In this document: positions 18,961-27,308 of the stretch, in pieces | Layout: every line of letters begins with the position of its first letter | Numbering within the stretch: the first letter of the stretch is position 1 | Origin: Rhodoligotrophos appendicifer | Lineage (GTDB): Bacteria; Pseudomonadota; Alphaproteobacteria; Rhizobiales; Im1 | DNA length: 64,000 nt | Assembly: GCF_007474605.1 (NCBI RefSeq) | Contig: NZ_VHKL01000007.1 | Location: 124,001 to 188,000 of the forward strand | Reading direction: 5' to 3' | Made by a program: the position numbers and the translations under genes | Notes under the pieces: model-generated | The model's database searches: none | The model's input: only the letters and a program-made list of their open reading frames with translations | What the model was told of the DNA's origin: nothing

Positions 18961-19872
18961 TCACTCTAACTGAACATTAAGCCGCCTTGCCAAGGCTGTT
19001 GCATTAGCAGGAGCTTTGACTTTGGCGTCATTGTCGAAGAAGACGAAAACATCACGCCCACCGGGGCGCCGCTTTGATGGTGCTTTAACACGCTGGCCAT
19101 CCGGCGCCTCGCGTCCTTGGGCCCAAGCTGTGACTCGCTTCGACCATTGGTCGAGGGCACTCTCGTCATATCCGCTGACATAGAGTTCCTCCGACCCATG
19201 CAGTCGGCAGTAGACGAAATCCGCTGTTAGATCCATGAGGAGCGGCCAGTCGACGGTGTCGGCGCATACGAGTGCAGCCTCATGCTCCTGCAACAACGCG
19301 ATGAAGTTGGGGTCACGGAAGCTCTCATGGCGTATTTCGATTGCATGGCGCAAAGGTCCGTCGGTGTCGCAAGTAAGCCAAGTGCGTCCCTCCATCCTGT
19401 TGTCATGTCGCAGCGCTAATGCCTGTGCAGCCGCGGTTGTGGTCGGAAGCATTTGGAGAAACGAGCGAAACAGGTCTGCGTCGAAGGTCATTTGGGGTGA
19501 GAACTGCCATAGAATGGGACCAAGCTTTGTCCCCAGCCGCAGTAATCCTGAGGCCATGAAATTAGCCAGAGCCGTTTCGATATTCCGCAACTTCAGCATG
19601 TGGGTGATATAGCGGGATCCCTTGACGCAGAACACGAAGCTCTCGGGCGTCTCATCGCGCCATCGGCCAAAACTCTTGGGACGCTGTAGGCCGTAGAATG
19701 TCGTATTGATTTCGATGGCGTCGAACTTTCGGGCCGCAAAGGCAAGTTCTTGCCGGCGCGGAAGCGCTTTTGGATAGAAGGTCCCGCGCCAGGGAGCATA
19801 GGTCCACCCGGAGATGCCGATGCGTATCCTTCCCGCCTTCTTCACCGATCGCGACTCCGACGATGTTCCCAT
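18961..19872 (-). CDS. DUF72 domain-containing protein
   Basis: The family is recognised from GISGWTYAPWRGTFYP at the N-terminus, then IEINTTFYGL, FVFCVKGSRYITH and the C-terminal VFFDNDAKVKAPANA block. DUF72 proteins form a TIM-barrel; their biochemical role is not established. The frame is open to an ATG at 20049, but family members start a few residues before the IGISGW strand, so I chose the ATG at 19872 (303 residues). It converges closely with the PotD-type gene (6 bp apart) and is divergent from the small gene at 19966. Confidence 0.8.
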   Translation of the reverse strand: MGTSSESRSVKKAGRIRIGISGWTYAPWRGTFYPKALPRRQELAFAARKFDAIEINTTFYGLQRPKSFGRWRDETPESFVFCVKGSRYITHMLKLRNIETALANFMASGLLRLGTKLGPILWQFSPQMTFDADLFRSFLQMLPTTTAAAQALALRHDNRMEGRTWLTCDTDGPLRHAIEIRHESFRDPNFIALLQEHEAALVCADTVDWPLLMDLTADFVYCRLHGSEELYVSGYDESALDQWSKRVTAWAQGREAPDGQRVKAPSKRRPGGRDVFVFFDNDAKVKAPANATALARRLNVQLE

Positions 19873-19965
19873 CCTGCAATGCTCGTTAATCAATCCAGTT
19901 CCCCGGCGCGGAAGGGAACGATCGAGGCGGGTGAGGGTTGTCGCTCCGCCGAGGAGAGTAGATGA

Positions 19966-20214
19966 ATGTTGAAGTCCTGGATGAACCTGATGCGATTGGG
20001 TCTTGAATCTCAGCATGTCATCGCCTTGCGAATGGCAAGGTTGAGTCAAGGCGGTGCCATAGGGCAGGCTGAAGCAAACCGAATGGTCATGGAGAAGCTA
20101 ACGGCGGCTGCTCTGGCTTCGGCGACCATCATGGCGGGTGCGGGTCACGACAAGGTAGTCCAGGACTATCGGCGCACAGTCAGAGCCAATGCGCGCCGAC
20201 TGAAACTCCGCTGA
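19966..20214 (+). CDS. Small conserved helical protein, function unknown
   Basis: The 82-residue product is highly charged and helical, with the pattern LESQHVIALRMARLSQGG near the start and RRTVRANARRLKLR at the end. Similar 80-90 residue proteins are common in Hyphomicrobiales and have no known function. GAGGAGAG lies seven bases upstream of the ATG, supporting translation. There is no signal peptide or membrane segment. The gene converges with the fds operon, its stop being 10 bp from the end of fdsD. Confidence 0.6.
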   Translation: MLKSWMNLMRLGLESQHVIALRMARLSQGGAIGQAEANRMVMEKLTAAALASATIMAGAGHDKVVQDYRRTVRANARRLKLR

Positions 20215-20223
20215 ATGACACTG

Positions 20224-20460
20224 CTAGGGAGAGGAAGGGGCCGCGACGGTGACGGGCGTCATATTTGGCCTCGCTTCTATCACGAGTGAATCGAACCCAG
20301 TATTGCCGCCATCGACCAATTCGAACAACTGCGCACGCATACGCGGCTCCCAAAACTTGTTGATATGGTCGGCGACCCCAGCCACGCCCTCCGCATGCGG
20401 CTTGGATCTGAAGAAGGCCGCGATCTGGTTGGCCATGTGAATCAGCTTATCAGGCGACAA
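20224..20460 (-). CDS. fdsD: NAD-dependent formate dehydrogenase delta subunit
   Basis: The 78-residue protein has the FdsD pattern: MANQIAAFFRSKP near the start and VADHINKFWEPRMR in the middle. FdsD is the small subunit of the soluble molybdenum NAD-linked formate dehydrogenase; its exact role in the complex is unclear. It is the last gene of the leftward operon fdsG-fdsB-fdsA-fdhD-fdsD, and its start overlaps the end of fdhD by 11 bp. Confidence 0.88.
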   Translation of the reverse strand: MSPDKLIHMANQIAAFFRSKPHAEGVAGVADHINKFWEPRMRAQLFELVDGGNTGFDSLVIEARPNMTPVTVAAPSSP

Positions 20461-21283
20461 TGATTGGGGCTCCGACCTGGATCGATTGAGAGAAGGTGAA
20501 GACGTCGAACTCGTCTCCTCTGACCAACGCGATCAATGTAATGCCGGCGTTTTCTGCCGTGCGGACCGCCAGGGCAGTGGGGGCGGATACGGCGATTACA
20601 AAGGACGTACCGATTGCAGCGCTCTTCTGGATCATTTCGACCGATACACGGCTGGTGATCACGACAGCCCCTGTCTTTCCTTTTATATCGCGCAGGGCAA
20701 GCGCACCGGCGAGTTTATCGAGTGCATTGTGACGGCCAACATCCTCGCGGGCCATGACGATTCCAGAATTCGGCGTGTAAAACCCCGCCGCATGAGCGGC
20801 GCCGGTCTGGCGATGCAGTGGTTGCATCTGAGACAGCAGCCTGACCGCCTGCACGACGTCTTTGTCGCTGAGGAAAACGGCTGGAGAGCCGACCTTGGGA
20901 ACCGAGCGCATGGCCTCCTCGATTGACTCGATGCCGCACAAACCGCAACCTACAGGTCCCGCGAGCCGCCGGCGGCGTGTCTCGAAGCGACGATTGGCGG
21001 CATCTCTGAGGACAATCTGAATGTCCAATCCGGCGCCATGATCCTCGATGCAAATCTCACCAATCTCGTCGACAGACGCCACGATTCCCTCAGTGATGCA
21101 GAACCCTCGTGCGAAATCCTCGAGATCCATCGGAGAAGCCATCATCACTGCGTGCGTGCTGCCACCAAAGGAGAAGGCAACGGGCGTCTCCTCGGGCACC
21201 GTCCGCTCCTGGCAGCTGGCACCGGCATGCCTCATCGTCAGCCGCACGACGTTCGACAGCGCAGATCGGCCGGTTGCGGACAT
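20450..21283 (-). CDS. fdhD: Formate dehydrogenase accessory sulfurtransferase FdhD
   Basis: FdhD passes sulfur from a cysteine desulfurase to the molybdenum cofactor, producing the sulfurated cofactor needed by formate dehydrogenases. The 277-residue protein has the essential C-x2-C motif in GCGLCGIES and the conserved blocks MMASPMDLEDFARGF, ARGEDVGRHNALDKL-like (AREDVGRHNALDKL) and VITSRVSVEMIQK. It sits between fdsA (6 bp gap) and fdsD (overlap), the usual place of the fdsC/fdhD gene in fds operons. Confidence 0.93.
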   Translation of the reverse strand: MSATGRSALSNVVRLTMRHAGASCQERTVPEETPVAFSFGGSTHAVMMASPMDLEDFARGFCITEGIVASVDEIGEICIEDHGAGLDIQIVLRDAANRRFETRRRRLAGPVGCGLCGIESIEEAMRSVPKVGSPAVFLSDKDVVQAVRLLSQMQPLHRQTGAAHAAGFYTPNSGIVMAREDVGRHNALDKLAGALALRDIKGKTGAVVITSRVSVEMIQKSAAIGTSFVIAVSAPTALAVRTAENAGITLIALVRGDEFDVFTFSQSIQVGAPIIVA

Positions 21284-21289
21284 CAGATT

Positions 21290-24169
21290 TTACTCGGCCG
21301 CTTGCATTGGCCGGACAATTCTACGGCTCATTCGCGCCTGTTCGTCATATTCCCGCTGCCATTCACTAGGACCGTTCGATGGCCCAACCTGCACAGCAGT
21401 AACCTTGTATTCCGGGCAGTTGGTTGCCCAGTCGGAAAAATCCGTTGTGATGACATTTGCCTGGGTGTTCGGATGGTGAAAGGTCGTATAGACGACCCCC
21501 GGTGAAACCCGGTCGGTAATGAACGCCCGCAACGTGGTTTCGCCCGCGCGGCTTTGCACTTTCACCCAGTCGCCGGTGCGGAGACCTCGTTGCTCTGCAT
21601 CATGAGCATGGATTTCCAGTTTGTCCTCTTCATGCCAAACGACATTATCCGTACGCCGCGTCTGTGCGCCGACATTGTATTGGCTGAGGACCCGGCCGGT
21701 AGTGAGCAGCAGAGGGAAACGCGGCCCCGTTTTTTCGTCCGTTGCCAAATATTCAGTGCGGATGAATTTACCCTTGCCGCGCACAAAACCGTCTATATGC
21801 ATGATCGGCGTACCCAGCGGCGAGACTTCGTTGCACGGCCACTGCACTGAACCGACTTGATCGAGATAGGTGTAGGACACATTGGCAAAACTTGGCGTCG
21901 TTGCGGCGATTTCGTCCATGATCTCTGACGGATGATTGTAACTCCAATCGAGTTTCATCGCTTGGGCCAAGCGTTGGGTGACTTCCCAGTCGGCATATCC
22001 ATTCTTTGGTGACATCACCTTGCGTACACGGTTGATGCGGCGCTCCGCGTTCGTGAAGGTTCCATCCTTCTCCAGGAAAGTTGATCCCGGCAGAAAGACA
22101 TGGGCATAATTCGCGGTCTCGTTGAGAAACAGGTCGTGGACGACGACGCATTCCATGGCAGCCAGGCCGGCGGCCACGTGGTGAGTGTCCGGATCCGACT
22201 GGAGAATATCCTCGCCCTGAATATAGATGCCTTTGAAGGAACCATCGACGGCCGCATCCAACATATTGGGAATGCGCAACCCCGGCTCTTTATCGAGTTC
22301 GACGTTCCAGAGCTTCTCGAAGATATCTCGTGCAGCGTCGCCAGAGATATGGCGGTAACCCGGCAACTCATGAGGGAACGAGCCCATGTCGCAGGCGCCC
22401 TGGACATTGTTCTGTCCGCGCAGGGGATTAACGCCGACGCCTTGGCGTCCCAGATTGCCGGTCGCCATGGCAAGATTGGCGATCGCGATGACCGTCGTTG
22501 AGCCCTGGCTATGCTCTGTGACTCCGAGGCCGTAATAGATCGCTCCATTGCCGCCGCGCGCGAAGAGGCGCGCTGCACCGCGGATCTCTGCAGCAGGGAC
22601 GCCCGACAGCTTCTCGATCTCTTCAGGGGAATGTTGTGGTTCTGCGACAAAGGAGGCCCAATCCTGAAATTCTTCCCAATCGCATCGCTCGCGAATGAAG
22701 GCCTCGTCGAAGAGACCCTCTGTGACGATTACGTGGGCCAGGGACGTGACCACCGCAACATTGGTGCCGGGTCGCAGCGGTAAATGATACTGCGCCTCGA
22801 CATGCGCCGAGCGCACGATATCCGTGCGGCGCGGATCGATGACGATCAGCTTGGCGCCTTTCCGCAGCCGCTTCTTGAGCCGGGACGCAAACACCGGATG
22901 ACCGTCTGTTGGATTGGCCCCGATGATCATCACGACATCCGTATGTTCGACGGAGTCGAAATCCTGCGTGCCCGCGGAAGTACCGAAAGTCTGGCCGAGA
23001 CCGTAACCAGTCGGCGAATGGCAGACGCGGGCGCAGGTATCCACATTGTTGTTACGAAAGCCCTGGCGGATGAGCTTCTGCACCAGATAGGTTTCTTCAT
23101 TCGTGCAGCGTGAAGAGGTGATGCCGCCTACAGCGCCACGACCATATTGATGTTGGATGCGGCGAAACTCAGTTGCTGCGTAGGTCAGTGCCTCATCCCA
23201 CGAAACCTCGCGCCAGGGATCGCTGATCTTCTCACGGATCATTGGCTTCAGGATGCGATCCTTATGTGTCGAATAGCCGTAGGCAAAGCGGCCCTTCACA
23301 CAACTATGGCCGCGATTTGCCTTGCCATCCTTGTACGGGACCATGCGGACTAGCTCTTCGCCACGCATTTCCGCTTTGAACGAGCAGCCAACGCCGCAAT
23401 ACGCGCATGTCGTAACAACGGAATGTTCTGGTTGACCGATGGTGATGACCGACTTTTCAGTCAGCGTGGCCGTGGGACACGCCTGGACGCATGCGCCGCA
23501 CGAAACGCATTCGCTGTCTAGAAAGGACTCGTGCATTCCTGCAGACACGCGGCTGTCGAAGCCGCGGCCTTCGATCGTGAGAGCAAACGTTCCTTGCACC
23601 TCTTCGCAAGCGCGGACGCAACGCGAGCAGACGATGCATTTGGACGGATCATAGGTGAAATAGGGGTTGGACTCGTCCTTCTCCATCCACTGAAAATTGG
23701 TCTCCCCCTCACGGCGGGCCTGAACGTGATTGTCACCCTCATAGCCATAACGCACATCACGCAAACCCACTGCACCGGCCATGTCCTGCAACTCGCAATC
23801 GCCATTTGCAGCGCAGGTCAGGCAGTCCAGCGGATGATCGGAGATGTAAAGCTCCATGACGCCGCGGCGGATGTCCTTCAGTCTCCCGGTCTGCGTATGA
23901 ACGACCATCCCAGGAGTGACGGGCGTGGTGCAGGAGGCAGGGGTCCCGGGGCGCCCCTCGATCTCCACAAGGCAGAGACGGCACGACCCGAAGGCGTCCA
24001 CCATATCCGTGGCGCACAGCTTTGGGACCTGTATCCCCGCCTCCATTGAGGCGCGCATGACGGAGGTGCCCTCTGGCACCGTAACCTCAAAACCGTCGAC
24101 GGTAAGTGTCACTAGCTTCGCGGTTCGGACGGCGGGTGTGCCGTAGTCGATTTCTTGGACGAGACCCAT
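21290..24169 (-). CDS. fdsA: NAD-dependent formate dehydrogenase alpha (catalytic molybdenum) subunit
   Basis: The 959-residue subunit oxidises formate to CO2 at a bis-molybdopterin-guanine-dinucleotide centre. An N-terminal [2Fe-2S] ferredoxin domain with CRLCLVEIEG comes first, then the His-Cys cluster HPLDCLTCAANGDC and two [4Fe-4S] motifs (CIVCSRCVRAC and CVSCGACVQAC). After them come the Nar/Fdh-type cluster CAYCGVGC and the Mo/W oxidoreductase domains. The molybdenum ligand is a Cys in DTCARVCHSPT, so this is a cysteine enzyme, not a selenocysteine one. It is encoded 10 bp downstream of fdsB on the same transcript and works in the cytoplasm with FdsB and FdsG. Confidence 0.95.
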   Translation of the reverse strand: MGLVQEIDYGTPAVRTAKLVTLTVDGFEVTVPEGTSVMRASMEAGIQVPKLCATDMVDAFGSCRLCLVEIEGRPGTPASCTTPVTPGMVVHTQTGRLKDIRRGVMELYISDHPLDCLTCAANGDCELQDMAGAVGLRDVRYGYEGDNHVQARREGETNFQWMEKDESNPYFTYDPSKCIVCSRCVRACEEVQGTFALTIEGRGFDSRVSAGMHESFLDSECVSCGACVQACPTATLTEKSVITIGQPEHSVVTTCAYCGVGCSFKAEMRGEELVRMVPYKDGKANRGHSCVKGRFAYGYSTHKDRILKPMIREKISDPWREVSWDEALTYAATEFRRIQHQYGRGAVGGITSSRCTNEETYLVQKLIRQGFRNNNVDTCARVCHSPTGYGLGQTFGTSAGTQDFDSVEHTDVVMIIGANPTDGHPVFASRLKKRLRKGAKLIVIDPRRTDIVRSAHVEAQYHLPLRPGTNVAVVTSLAHVIVTEGLFDEAFIRERCDWEEFQDWASFVAEPQHSPEEIEKLSGVPAAEIRGAARLFARGGNGAIYYGLGVTEHSQGSTTVIAIANLAMATGNLGRQGVGVNPLRGQNNVQGACDMGSFPHELPGYRHISGDAARDIFEKLWNVELDKEPGLRIPNMLDAAVDGSFKGIYIQGEDILQSDPDTHHVAAGLAAMECVVVHDLFLNETANYAHVFLPGSTFLEKDGTFTNAERRINRVRKVMSPKNGYADWEVTQRLAQAMKLDWSYNHPSEIMDEIAATTPSFANVSYTYLDQVGSVQWPCNEVSPLGTPIMHIDGFVRGKGKFIRTEYLATDEKTGPRFPLLLTTGRVLSQYNVGAQTRRTDNVVWHEEDKLEIHAHDAEQRGLRTGDWVKVQSRAGETTLRAFITDRVSPGVVYTTFHHPNTQANVITTDFSDWATNCPEYKVTAVQVGPSNGPSEWQREYDEQARMSRRIVRPMQAAE

Positions 24170-24179
24170 GGACTTTTTC

Positions 24180-25736
24180 CTATTCGGCCGCCTGGCGGAC
24201 GGAAGACGGCCTGAAGTCTTCGCGAAAATGCGTAAGCGCGCTCATCACGGGATATGGGGTGAACCCCCCAAGCGCGCAAAGCGAACCGAACTTCATCGTG
24301 CTGCAGAGATCGGTCACCAGAGCGATCTGCTTCTCGGGTTCGATGTTCTGGGCCAGCCTGTCCAAAGTTTCGACGCCGCGGACAGAGCCGATGCGGCAGG
24401 GAGTACACTTGCCGCAGCTTTCGATGGCGCAGAATTCCATCGCAAACCTAGCCTGCTTTAACATGTCGGCCGTGTCGTCGAAGACGACAATACCCGCATG
24501 TCCGATAAGACCGTCTTTGGCGGCGAACGCCTCATAGTCGAAGGGTGTATCAAACAGGCTGCGGGGGAAATAGGCACCCAAGGGACCACCGACTTGTACG
24601 GCCTTGACCGGCCTTCCCGTTGCTGTCCCGCCGCCAATGTCGTCGACGATCTCGCCCAAGGTCAGGCCGAAGGCCGCCTCAAACAAGCCGCCATGACGTA
24701 CATTGCCGGCGATCTGGATGGGAATGGTGCCGCGCGATCGGCCCATGCCGAAATCTTTGTAGAAGGCAGAGCCCTTGTCCATGATGATGGGCACGGAGGC
24801 GAGCGAAATCACATTGTTGATGACTGTGGGCTTGCCGAAGAGACCCTTATGCGCCGGGAGCGGCGGTTTGGCTCGCACCGTGCCGCGACGGCCCTCAAGG
24901 CTTTCCAGGAGGGATGTTTCCTCACCGCAGACATAGGCGCCGGCACCGGAGCGGATCTCAATATCGAAGGTGCGGTAACTATCGAGCATGTTGCCGCCAA
25001 GAAATCCGGCGCGCTGTGCGAGCTGGACGGCTTGGCTCATAACTTTGATGGCATGAGGATATTCGGAACGGATATAGACAAAGCCCTTTGTAGCGCCAGC
25101 GGCAAGCCCGGCAATGGCCATGCCCTCGATCAGGACGAACGGATCGCCCTCCATGATCATGCGATCTGCAAATGTGCCGCTGTCGCCTTCATCCGCATTG
25201 CAGACGATATACTTTCGATCCGCGGCGGTCTCCAGAACCGTCTTCCATTTTATGCCGGTAGGGAACCCCGCTCCGCCTCGCCCGCGCAGACCGGAGTCAG
25301 TCACCTGTGCCACGATGGCCTCAGGCACCATGCCAATTGCGGCCTTGAGGCCGCGCCAGCCGCCGTGTGCTTCGTATGCCTCGATGCTGAGAGGATCGAT
25401 GACACCGCAACGGGCGAAGGTCAGGCGGGTCTGCTTGGCAAGGAACGGAATCTCCTGAGGATCGCCAAGGGAAAGTGGATGGGGGCCACCATTCAACAGC
25501 CCCGCCTGAAAGAGCGATGGAACATCCTTTGCAGTGACGGGTCCATAGGCAACCCGGCCCGTCGGCGTCTCCACTTCGAGCATCGGCTCGAGCCAATAAA
25601 GGCCGCGCGAACCATTGCGGACCAGAATAGCATCGACACCTCTTGCAGCGAGCTCCTGCTTAATGGCGCCGGCAACCTGCTCGGCCCCCAGAGCCAGAGC
25701 TCCCGAATCCTGAGGAACATAGATCTTGACCGTCAT
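24180..25736 (-). CDS. fdsB: NAD-dependent formate dehydrogenase beta (diaphorase) subunit
   Basis: The 518-residue subunit is NuoF-like and carries FMN, an NAD site and a [4Fe-4S] cluster; it passes electrons from formate to NAD+. Visible are the nucleotide loop GLRGRGGAGFPTGIKW, the conserved CNADEGDSGTF, the CGEETSLLESLEG block and the cluster motif ESCGKCTPCR. The first 115 or so residues form an additional thioredoxin-like domain that has lost most cysteines, usual for FdsB. The start overlaps the fdsG stop by four bases. Confidence 0.94.
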   Translation of the reverse strand: MTVKIYVPQDSGALALGAEQVAGAIKQELAARGVDAILVRNGSRGLYWLEPMLEVETPTGRVAYGPVTAKDVPSLFQAGLLNGGPHPLSLGDPQEIPFLAKQTRLTFARCGVIDPLSIEAYEAHGGWRGLKAAIGMVPEAIVAQVTDSGLRGRGGAGFPTGIKWKTVLETAADRKYIVCNADEGDSGTFADRMIMEGDPFVLIEGMAIAGLAAGATKGFVYIRSEYPHAIKVMSQAVQLAQRAGFLGGNMLDSYRTFDIEIRSGAGAYVCGEETSLLESLEGRRGTVRAKPPLPAHKGLFGKPTVINNVISLASVPIIMDKGSAFYKDFGMGRSRGTIPIQIAGNVRHGGLFEAAFGLTLGEIVDDIGGGTATGRPVKAVQVGGPLGAYFPRSLFDTPFDYEAFAAKDGLIGHAGIVVFDDTADMLKQARFAMEFCAIESCGKCTPCRIGSVRGVETLDRLAQNIEPEKQIALVTDLCSTMKFGSLCALGGFTPYPVMSALTHFREDFRPSSVRQAAE

Positions 25737-26206
25737 GACCGAACCGCCTGAATGATCTCCGCTACCCTCTTGGCATCGATGCGGCCGATCATTTCACCGT
25801 CCAGCATAGCCGCTGGTGCACAGGCGCAGAGCCCCAAGCAATAGACCGGCTCGAATGTGACGGAATTGTCCCGTGCAGTCTGTTTCAAGCCGATACCGAG
25901 CTCACTTTCCAGTTGGTACCGAATGTGATCGCTTCCCATCGCCTGGCAGGCTTCCGCCTGACAAAGTTTCAGGATGTGACGCCCTGCAGGTTGATGTCGG
26001 AAGTCATGATAGAACGTGAAGACCCCATGGACCTCGGCGCGGGAAATGTTGAGTGCCTCTGCAATCAGAGGAAGAGCTTCGACAGGCACATAGCCGAATT
26101 CATCCTGCAGACCATGCAGGATCGGCAGAAGAGGACCTTCCAACGGCTTGTGTCTCTCGACCACTGCCATGACACGTTCGATCAGAGGCGAATTTCCAGG
26201 CCGCAT
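25733..26206 (-). CDS. fdsG: NAD-dependent formate dehydrogenase gamma subunit
   Basis: The 157-residue NuoE-like subunit holds a [2Fe-2S] cluster in a thioredoxin fold; the ligands are in CQAEAC and CLGLCACAP. It belongs to the diaphorase half of formate dehydrogenase. The frame also has an ATG at 26227, but AAGGAGGT lies seven to eight bases before the ATG at 26206, so I place the start there. It is the first structural gene of the operon, 101 bp after the LysR gene, with a LysR-type palindrome in between. Confidence 0.93.
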   Translation of the reverse strand: MRPGNSPLIERVMAVVERHKPLEGPLLPILHGLQDEFGYVPVEALPLIAEALNISRAEVHGVFTFYHDFRHQPAGRHILKLCQAEACQAMGSDHIRYQLESELGIGLKQTARDNSVTFEPVYCLGLCACAPAAMLDGEMIGRIDAKRVAEIIQAVRS

Positions 26207-26286
26207 AACGCGGCACCTCCTTCTCATAAGTCCTATTTAGAACTAGTCGAAAGGAGAGGGCCCCATCAATACTGCCGTCTCGTCAG

Positions 26287-26307
26287 TCGATAGAAAATTC
26301 CTATCGA
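26287..26307. promoter_or_regulatory. LysR-type operator candidate upstream of fdsG
   Basis: A perfect inverted repeat, TCGATAG-N7-CTATCGA, lies 81-101 bp before the fdsG start and ends one base before the stop codon of the upstream LysR gene. Its core ATAG-N7-CTAT fits the T-N11-A rule for LysR-family sites exactly. It is the obvious binding site for the regulator encoded at 26308-27198, and implies that fdsG has its own promoter in the 101-bp gap. Confidence 0.65.
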
Positions 26308-27198
26308 TCATGCGAAAGTTTTGGCGAGGAGTCGTGCTTCGTAGAGCAGCGCCGATACCAAAGGTGGATGCGGCTCCCGATGAGCGGCCACTATGCCCAC
26401 CAAATGGCTCGCATCCGGCTCGACAATGGGAATGGCACGGATGGGCTCAGAAAAGCCAAAGGTCTCGGCCAGATTGAGCGGCATGATCGATGACCATTTT
26501 CCAGTCCGGATATGAGAGAACAGCACGATCATTGAGTTGGACTCGAGCGTAGGTTTGGCTTCGGCACCTGCCTCGTTGAGATGATGATTGATGATACGCC
26601 GGTTCTGCATGTCGGGCGTCAGCAAACAGAGCGGTAGTAGGCTCACCTCGGCCCAACTCACGCTCGAATGTTCGGAGAAGGGCGTCCCGGCAGCCGTGAT
26701 CAACTGATAGCGCTCGGAGTAGAGCGGCACAGTTTCCACCCGGCCGAGAGGTTCGTTGTCGAGATAGCTGATGCCGACATCGATTTCAAAATTCTCAAGC
26801 AGCGTCAGCACTTCGATCGAGGTTCGCGATAGGATTGAAAACGTAACATTTGGGTGTTTCTCCCTGAAAGGTGTCGTCAAGCGTGGGGTCATGGCAAGAG
26901 CCGTTGGGATGGCCGCGATACGCACATGCCCTGCCAAGCCGTGACGGGTGGCGCGCATTTCCTCCCGCATCGTACGGCTGTCATCGACGATGCGCCGCGC
27001 CCATTCAAGGACACGCTGTCCCTCGGCTGTCAGGCCTTGGAAGCGGGAGCCTCGTTGCACCAGCATGACTCCGAGAGTGTCTTCCAGCTGCTTGATCGCG
27101 GCGGAAAGGGTAGGCTGCGTAACGCCGCAAATGATGGCGGCGCGCCCAAAATGCCGCTCTTTTGCGAGTGCAATGAAGAATTCGAGCTTGTCGATCAG
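26308..27198 (-). CDS. LysR family regulator of the fds operon, apparent CTG start
   Basis: The 296-residue product has the N-terminal winged helix of LysR proteins (HFGRAAIICGVTQPTLSAAIKQLE) and a periplasmic-binding-like effector domain. It sits just upstream of and co-directional with fdsG, the usual place of the formate dehydrogenase regulator (FdsR). Family members start with Met-Ile-Asp-Lys-Leu-Glu. Here Ile-Asp-Lys-Leu-Glu is preceded by CTG (27198-27196), with in-frame stops just upstream. GAGG lies seven bases before this CTG. The first in-frame ATG (27066) would remove the whole DNA-binding domain. I therefore annotate a CTG start; a one-base indel is the alternative. Confidence 0.8.
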   Translation of the reverse strand: MIDKLEFFIALAKERHFGRAAIICGVTQPTLSAAIKQLEDTLGVMLVQRGSRFQGLTAEGQRVLEWARRIVDDSRTMREEMRATRHGLAGHVRIAAIPTALAMTPRLTTPFREKHPNVTFSILSRTSIEVLTLLENFEIDVGISYLDNEPLGRVETVPLYSERYQLITAAGTPFSEHSSVSWAEVSLLPLCLLTPDMQNRRIINHHLNEAGAEAKPTLESNSMIVLFSHIRTGKWSSIMPLNLAETFGFSEPIRAIPIVEPDASHLVGIVAAHREPHPPLVSALLYEARLLAKTFA

Positions 27199-27238
27199 AG
27201 AACGGCCTCATTATGACGGCAACCAAATCTTCCCAGCT

Positions 27239-27308
27239 GATATCTGGCCGCACGGAGCTATTGTATCAGCATAGTCACATCGGATTGCCAGCCGATTGGC
27301 CAGATATC
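27239..27308. repeat. 11-bp perfect inverted repeat upstream of the fds regulator
   Basis: GATATCTGGCC (27239-27249) and GGCCAGATATC (27298-27308) are perfect inverted copies with a 48-bp spacer. They lie 41-110 bp upstream of the LysR CTG start, in its promoter region. The spacing would allow two repressor or activator dimers with looping. The binding protein is unknown. Confidence 0.35.

Noticed and set aside
23000-23060. Possible selenocysteine codon in the formate dehydrogenase active site
   Set aside because: The ligand position is an ordinary Cys codon in DTCARVC; there is no in-frame TGA.
24498-25751. 417-codon rightward open frame opposite fdsB
   Set aside because: It is the antisense of fdsB, whose motifs are complete; the antisense product has no family features and arises from high-GC codon bias.
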